Shown here in pieces: positions 60,973 to 64,000 of a stretch of DNA of 64,000 bases. How positions within the stretch are numbered: the stretch's first letter is position 1; every line of letters begins with the position of its first letter. The notes below the pieces were generated by a model. The model was given only the letters and a program-made list of their open reading frames with translations, made no database searches and had not been told where the DNA came from. Position numbers and translations under genes: made by a program. This stretch comes from Methanomassiliicoccales archaeon LGM-DZ1 (GTDB taxonomy: Archaea > Thermoplasmatota > Thermoplasmata > Methanomassiliicoccales > Methanomethylophilaceae): positions 992,001 to 1,056,000 of the forward strand of contig CP115556.1 in assembly GCA_030168595.1 (NCBI GenBank), given 5' to 3'.

Positions 60973-61845
60973 TCACAGGTGGGCCATGCGGACCACATTG
61001 GTGCCGACTGGCACATCCAGTGACGAGGCCACCGGGATGCATTTGGCGCGGAGCAGATGGGCCACCGGGAGCGGCAGCTCCATCTCCGACAGAGACTCGT
61101 AGTTGGCCATCCCCTTGGCGATCATCACGCCGGCGGAGGACATCTCCTCCCTGAGCTCCGGCGGCATCAGCCTGTCGGAGAACCCGATGCAGAACCCTCC
61201 TGTGTCGAGGATCCCGTCCATGTCGCGGTCCAGGCCTATGCGCAGGGCGTCCTCCCTGGTCACGTCGTTGAGGATGGGCGCTCCGCGCACGATCCCGATG
61301 ACCCTCTTCCCGTCCGACCTCATCTCGCGCATGAGGAGGCGGTCGAACTCGTCCTCCCCGCAGTTGTCGAACGCATAGAGGACGGTCTCCGATGACCCCA
61401 CGATCTTCTCCAGCTCAGGCGTCTGGTCGGAGCCCACCCCCTGGTCCAGGAGGGACTGGAACATCTCCCCGAAGCGGTCGGGGCTGTCGATGGCTATGCC
61501 GGACCCGAAATCCATGATGTTCCCGATTATCGAGACCCTCACGGCGGCGGCGAAGCGGTCGTCTGACGAATCGATGAAATCGGCGGCGGCCGGGACATAG
61601 CGGGCGGCCACCCTGTCCGCCTCCTCCTTCATGGCGCGGTAGGGATCGGCGGTGCCCATCGCCCTGTACGCGGCGGAATGGGCCTCGGTCGCCAGCTCCG
61701 CGGAGCATGCGTCCGGCGAGAAGCCCGCGGCGTACGCCTTCACTGCGGCGTCCATGGCCGCGAACTCGGTGCCGTTGCCGGCGAGGCGGGCCTGGAAGAG
61801 GACCCTCTTCAGAAGGCAGGGGACGCAGTCGGCACGGACCTTCAT
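60973..61845 (-). CDS. DUF89 (ARMT1-like) metal-dependent phosphatase
   Basis: A 290-residue protein. The archaeal DUF89 opening MKVRADCVPCLLKR with its CxxC, the metal-site segments NIMDFGS near residue 109 and YAFDNCGEDEFDRLL near residue 157, and the later GILDTG are visible. The family removes phosphate from damaged or excess sugar phosphates (damage control). Between a CDP-alcohol transferase (4-base overlap) and the heptose genes, it might clear dead-end heptose or hexose phosphates; this is inference. Confidence 0.85.
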   Translation of the reverse strand: MKVRADCVPCLLKRVLFQARLAGNGTEFAAMDAAVKAYAAGFSPDACSAELATEAHSAAYRAMGTADPYRAMKEEADRVAARYVPAAADFIDSSDDRFAAAVRVSIIGNIMDFGSGIAIDSPDRFGEMFQSLLDQGVGSDQTPELEKIVGSSETVLYAFDNCGEDEFDRLLMREMRSDGKRVIGIVRGAPILNDVTREDALRIGLDRDMDGILDTGGFCIGFSDRLMPPELREEMSSAGVMIAKGMANYESLSEMELPLPVAHLLRAKCIPVASSLDVPVGTNVVRMAHL

Positions 61846-62621
61846 CTGAACCTCCCGCTCATGTCCGGGCCGGGGATCTTCTTGTAGAGGAGATGCGCAC
61901 GGTAGAACAGGCCGCCGGCGTAGACGAACGCGTAGAACACGATGAACACGTCGAGGTACCCGAAGAGCGCGAAGAACGGGATCAGGAACAGCATGTTGGT
62001 GAACGGGAAGGGGCTGAAGGGGATGACCTTCTTGTAGAACGACTTGTGCCTGACGTACTCCCCTTCCATGCCGGTGGTCCCGGCATTGGTGACCAGCTGG
62101 TTCTCCGGCATGATGCGGTTGTAGATGTTCCCCACGTCGATTATGAGCACCATGCTGGTCCCGGCGATGCAGCCGAGGAACAGGTAGACGGCCGGGTCGA
62201 AGCTGAACCCGAAGATGCTGTCCATCCCCCACCTGTAGGCCCAGTAGCCGAGGCTGAACATGAGCAGCGGATAGGTCAGGCGGTGGTTGAAACCATCGAT
62301 GTAGTCTCCGCGCCCCGACTTGAGGTTGGTGTAGCGGGCCAGCGATCCGTCGGCGCAGTCCAGGGCATATGAGATGACCCAGCCGATCCCGCCGAGCACA
62401 TTGATCCAGCGGTCGTCCGTCCAGAAGCAGAAGCAGCTGAAGAACATCAGGCATCCCCAGAAGATGGTCAGCTGGTTCGGTGTGACGCGGGTGTGCACCA
62501 GGAGCCTGACGAAGAGGCTCCCGAGCGGGATGTAGAAATAGTTCTCCGATGCGTTGTTGGACTCATCGTGGTTGAGCGCTTCCTCGAGCCTCTTCTTATC
62601 GACTGCCACGCTTATGAGCAT
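61842..62621 (-). CDS. CDP-alcohol phosphatidyltransferase-family membrane protein (catalytic motif variant)
   Basis: A 259-residue protein with about six transmembrane helices. The family motif D-x2-D-G-x2-A-R-x8-G-x3-D-x3-D is present as DCADGSLAR...GDYIDGFNH near residues 88-112, but the last Asp, the proposed catalytic base, is a His here. The family joins a CDP-activated alcohol to a polyol or lipid, for example archaetidyl-inositol phosphate synthase. First gene of the DUF89-heptose string, so it may make a lipid or carrier for the glycan. Confidence 0.8.
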   Translation of the reverse strand: MLISVAVDKKRLEEALNHDESNNASENYFYIPLGSLFVRLLVHTRVTPNQLTIFWGCLMFFSCFCFWTDDRWINVLGGIGWVISYALDCADGSLARYTNLKSGRGDYIDGFNHRLTYPLLMFSLGYWAYRWGMDSIFGFSFDPAVYLFLGCIAGTSMVLIIDVGNIYNRIMPENQLVTNAGTTGMEGEYVRHKSFYKKVIPFSPFPFTNMLFLIPFFALFGYLDVFIVFYAFVYAGGLFYRAHLLYKKIPGPDMSGRFR

Positions 62622-62827
62622 CGGCGATGCCGATTTAAGTATTGCCTTATCCCCGGGGCAATCTGCGGGATCGCGGACGGGATGTCTGCGGCATTCGGCA
62701 TGTCCAATGTGCCAGATACGGGAACGTCCCCTTCCGGAGACATGCCGCCGGGCCTCACGAGAGGATGCCTTCTGGACGGTGTCCCAACCCCGTCGTATTT
62801 TAATACAGGAACCATTATCGTACGCAC
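62622..62827 (+). promoter_or_regulatory. Intergenic region with a leaderless promoter for the zinc-ribbon/aEF1-beta operon
   Basis: ATTTTAATA (62797-62805) is centred about 27 bases before the ATG at 62828. Nothing else recognisable lies in this 206-base gap, which also holds the start of the divergent CDP-alcohol transferase transcript. Confidence 0.5.
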
Positions 62828-62995
62828 ATGGCTAACGAAAAGATTTGCTCTTCCTGCGGGAAGAGGCTTATCGGGCACGGCAACACCTTCTTCAAATGCC
62901 CCAACTGCGGACAGGTCGAGATCGGCAGGTGCGCCGAGTGCCGCGACCAGAAAGTCCCCTACAAATGCCCCAACTGCGGATTCTGCGGACCTTGA
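62828..62995 (+). CDS. Small zinc-finger protein (archaeal Zn-ribbon upstream of aEF1-beta)
   Basis: A 55-residue protein with eight cysteines in four CxxC-like pairs (CSSCG, CPNCG, CAEC, CPNCGFCGP). It is the conserved small archaeal zinc-finger protein usually located directly before the EF-1 beta gene; its function is not established. It is leaderless, and its stop is ten bases before the aEF1-beta ATG, with GAGGTGA between. Confidence 0.85.
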   Translation: MANEKICSSCGKRLIGHGNTFFKCPNCGQVEIGRCAECRDQKVPYKCPNCGFCGP

Positions 62996-63004
62996 GGTGA
63001 ATCC

Positions 63005-63280
63005 ATGGGACAGATCGTCAGCACCTACGACATCCTGCCGGAGAGCACCGACATCGACCTGAAGAAGATCATGGCGGACCTTCCGAACATCATCCCCAAG
63101 GGCGTCAAGCTCATCGAGGAGGACACCAAGATCGCCCCCGTTGCCTTCGGTCTCATGAAGATCGTGGCTGCCTTCGTCATCGATGACAGCATCGAGACCA
63201 TCGGCGGCGACCTCGAGAACGCGCTCACCTCGATCCCCGGGATCCAGAACGTCGAGTGCGTCTCTTCCACCAACTACTGA
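63005..63280 (+). CDS. Translation elongation factor aEF1-beta
   Basis: A 91-residue guanine-nucleotide exchange factor for EF1-alpha, with the archaeal length and typical elements (VSTYDILPESTDIDLKKI, IEEDTKIAPVAFGLMKI, ENALTSIPGIQNVEC). It follows the zinc-finger gene and is followed by a terminator-like hairpin. Confidence 0.94.
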   Translation: MGQIVSTYDILPESTDIDLKKIMADLPNIIPKGVKLIEEDTKIAPVAFGLMKIVAAFVIDDSIETIGGDLENALTSIPGIQNVECVSSTNY

Positions 63281-63288
63281 AACCTTCA

Positions 63289-63316
63289 GGGGCCGGAAGG
63301 CCCCTTCCCATCTTTT
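63289..63316 (+). terminator. Hairpin terminator after aEF1-beta
   Basis: GGGGCC (63289-63294) and GGCCCC (63299-63304) form a six-pair stem with loop GGAA, followed by a pyrimidine-rich run ending in TTTT. Confidence 0.5.
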
Positions 63317-63373
63317 CGCTGTTCGGAACGTTCCGGAACGGCCGTTCTTTCTGTTGAAAATATCAGTTGGCGT

Positions 63374-64000
63374 TCAGTGCTTGGGGCCCAGGGCCTTCCT
63401 GAACACCCTGCCGTCGGTCCGCATGTACGTCTTCCCGTCATGCTTGTAGAAATGGCGGATGTAGAACCTGATCCCCCAGTGGTACACCGACGGGAAATGG
63501 AAGCAGCCCCAGCCCTCGAAGCCCCTGAGATACTTCTTCCGCATCTCGGCGAACTCCGGGCTCCTGACATACTTCACGAAGCTCGCCCTGTCCATGTGGC
63601 CGGCCGAGCGCATCTTCATGTAAGCATTGCTGCGGAGGACCTCCACCCTCGCCGACGGGTCCTCGATGCCCTCAGCGGTCACGTCCGCGGCGCAGTAGGC
63701 CCTGACCTCGTCCCTTCCGCGCCTGTCGGCCTTGGACGGGTCGGAGGTGAGGGACCCGGTGTTCCTGCGGTAGGCGTACATCGGGCGGAGGGACACCGTG
63801 ACCGTCCCGCAGACAGCCAGTAGGCGGTAGGTGAACTCCACATCCTCCGCCAGGGAGTCGCTGAAGCGCAGGCCGGCGCCCTCGATGACCGATCTCTTCG
63901 CGAACTTCGACCAGGCCGTGACCGGCACCGCCGCCTTCCTCATCAGCCTCATGCAGGCGGACGCCGGCATCGTGTAGACGCCGTAGGAAACGGCCATCAT
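63374..64000 (-). CDS. GT2 glycosyltransferase, C-terminal part (runs off the window)
   Basis: The last 208 or more residues of a GT2-family enzyme; the frame is open to the right edge. Visible are the acceptor-site E-D (SLAEDVEFTYRLL) and the CPS-type tail segment YAYRRNTGSLT, followed by a helical domain and a basic end. The N-terminal nucleotide-binding half lies outside. Likely adds a sugar to the surface glycan. Confidence 0.8.
   Translation of the reverse strand: MMAVSYGVYTMPASACMRLMRKAAVPVTAWSKFAKRSVIEGAGLRFSDSLAEDVEFTYRLLAVCGTVTVSLRPMYAYRRNTGSLTSDPSKADRRGRDEVRAYCAADVTAEGIEDPSARVEVLRSNAYMKMRSAGHMDRASFVKYVRSPEFAEMRKKYLRGFEGWGCFHFPSVYHWGIRFYIRHFYKHDGKTYMRTDGRVFRKALGPKH

Overview
The window is a GC-rich stretch of a methanogenic archaeon, most likely of the order Methanomassiliicoccales (class Thermoplasmata). 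Three signs point there: (i) methyl-dependent methanogenesis genes, namely the end of an MtaA/MtbA-type methyltransferase, a stand-alone corrinoid protein and a methanogenesis marker 8 protein; (ii) archaeal translation genes (aIF2-gamma, aIF5B, S6e, S28e, L24e, L7Ae, aEF1-beta); (iii) stop codons. Every apparently intact gene whose stop I read ends in TGA or TAA. TAG appears only at three disrupted reading frames, one of them an in-frame TAG inside a glycosyltransferase. This fits a pyrrolysine-using lineage. Many promoters put a TATA box about 26 nt before the ATG, so many mRNAs look leaderless. No tRNA, rRNA or CRISPR array was seen.

Layout. 1-23.2 kb is mainly housekeeping: methyltransferase end, zinc-ribbon/hydantoinase-like pair, MFS transporter, three tandem zinc-ribbon membrane proteins, two flavodoxins, carbonic anhydrase, TyrA, corrinoid protein, cyclophilin, marker 8 and an iron/cobalamin-type ABC importer. 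A decayed patch follows (12.9-14 kb), where a PQQ-repeat gene remnant is joined to the 3' end of a DUF4443-like regulator. Then come two DUF4143-type AAA ATPases, each preceded by its own tandem repeats, around the S6e-aIF2-gamma-PIN operon, and the L7Ae-S28e-L24e-NDK-aIF5B cluster.

23.5-31.6 kb is mobile and accessory. Two complete insertion sequences have identifiable inverted repeats and target duplications. Between them lie a frameshifted small gene, a visibly AT-rich pair of membrane sugar enzymes and a flippase.

31.7-64 kb is a large cell-surface glycan region. One operon (33.9-40.9 kb) encodes CDP-glucose formation, 4,6-dehydration and 3-dehydration plus a TPP enzyme and a reductase, the enzyme set expected for a branched CDP-3,6-dideoxyhexose of the yersiniose type. 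A second (57.8-60.9 kb) encodes sedoheptulose-7-phosphate isomerase fused to heptose-bisphosphatase, a heptose kinase and a nucleotidyltransferase, together a full GDP-heptose route. Around them are flippases, GT2 and GT87-like transferases, Alg13/Alg14-like proteins, LicD, GtrA, a TarI/IspD-like cytidylyltransferase and RpiA. Two paralogous modules each pair a membrane-anchored exported protein with a multi-pass glycosyltransferase. Housekeeping genes (IlvE, ACT protein, zinc-ribbon protein, aEF1-beta) are interspersed, and the window ends inside a GT2 gene.

Several genes in the accessory parts look broken or oddly framed: an amber-interrupted GT2, a one-base frameshift in a GT87-like enzyme, an aldolase without its own stop, an Alg13-like gene with a CTG start and no stop, and a probable N-terminal frameshift in the ABC permease. 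These are the points to re-sequence first.
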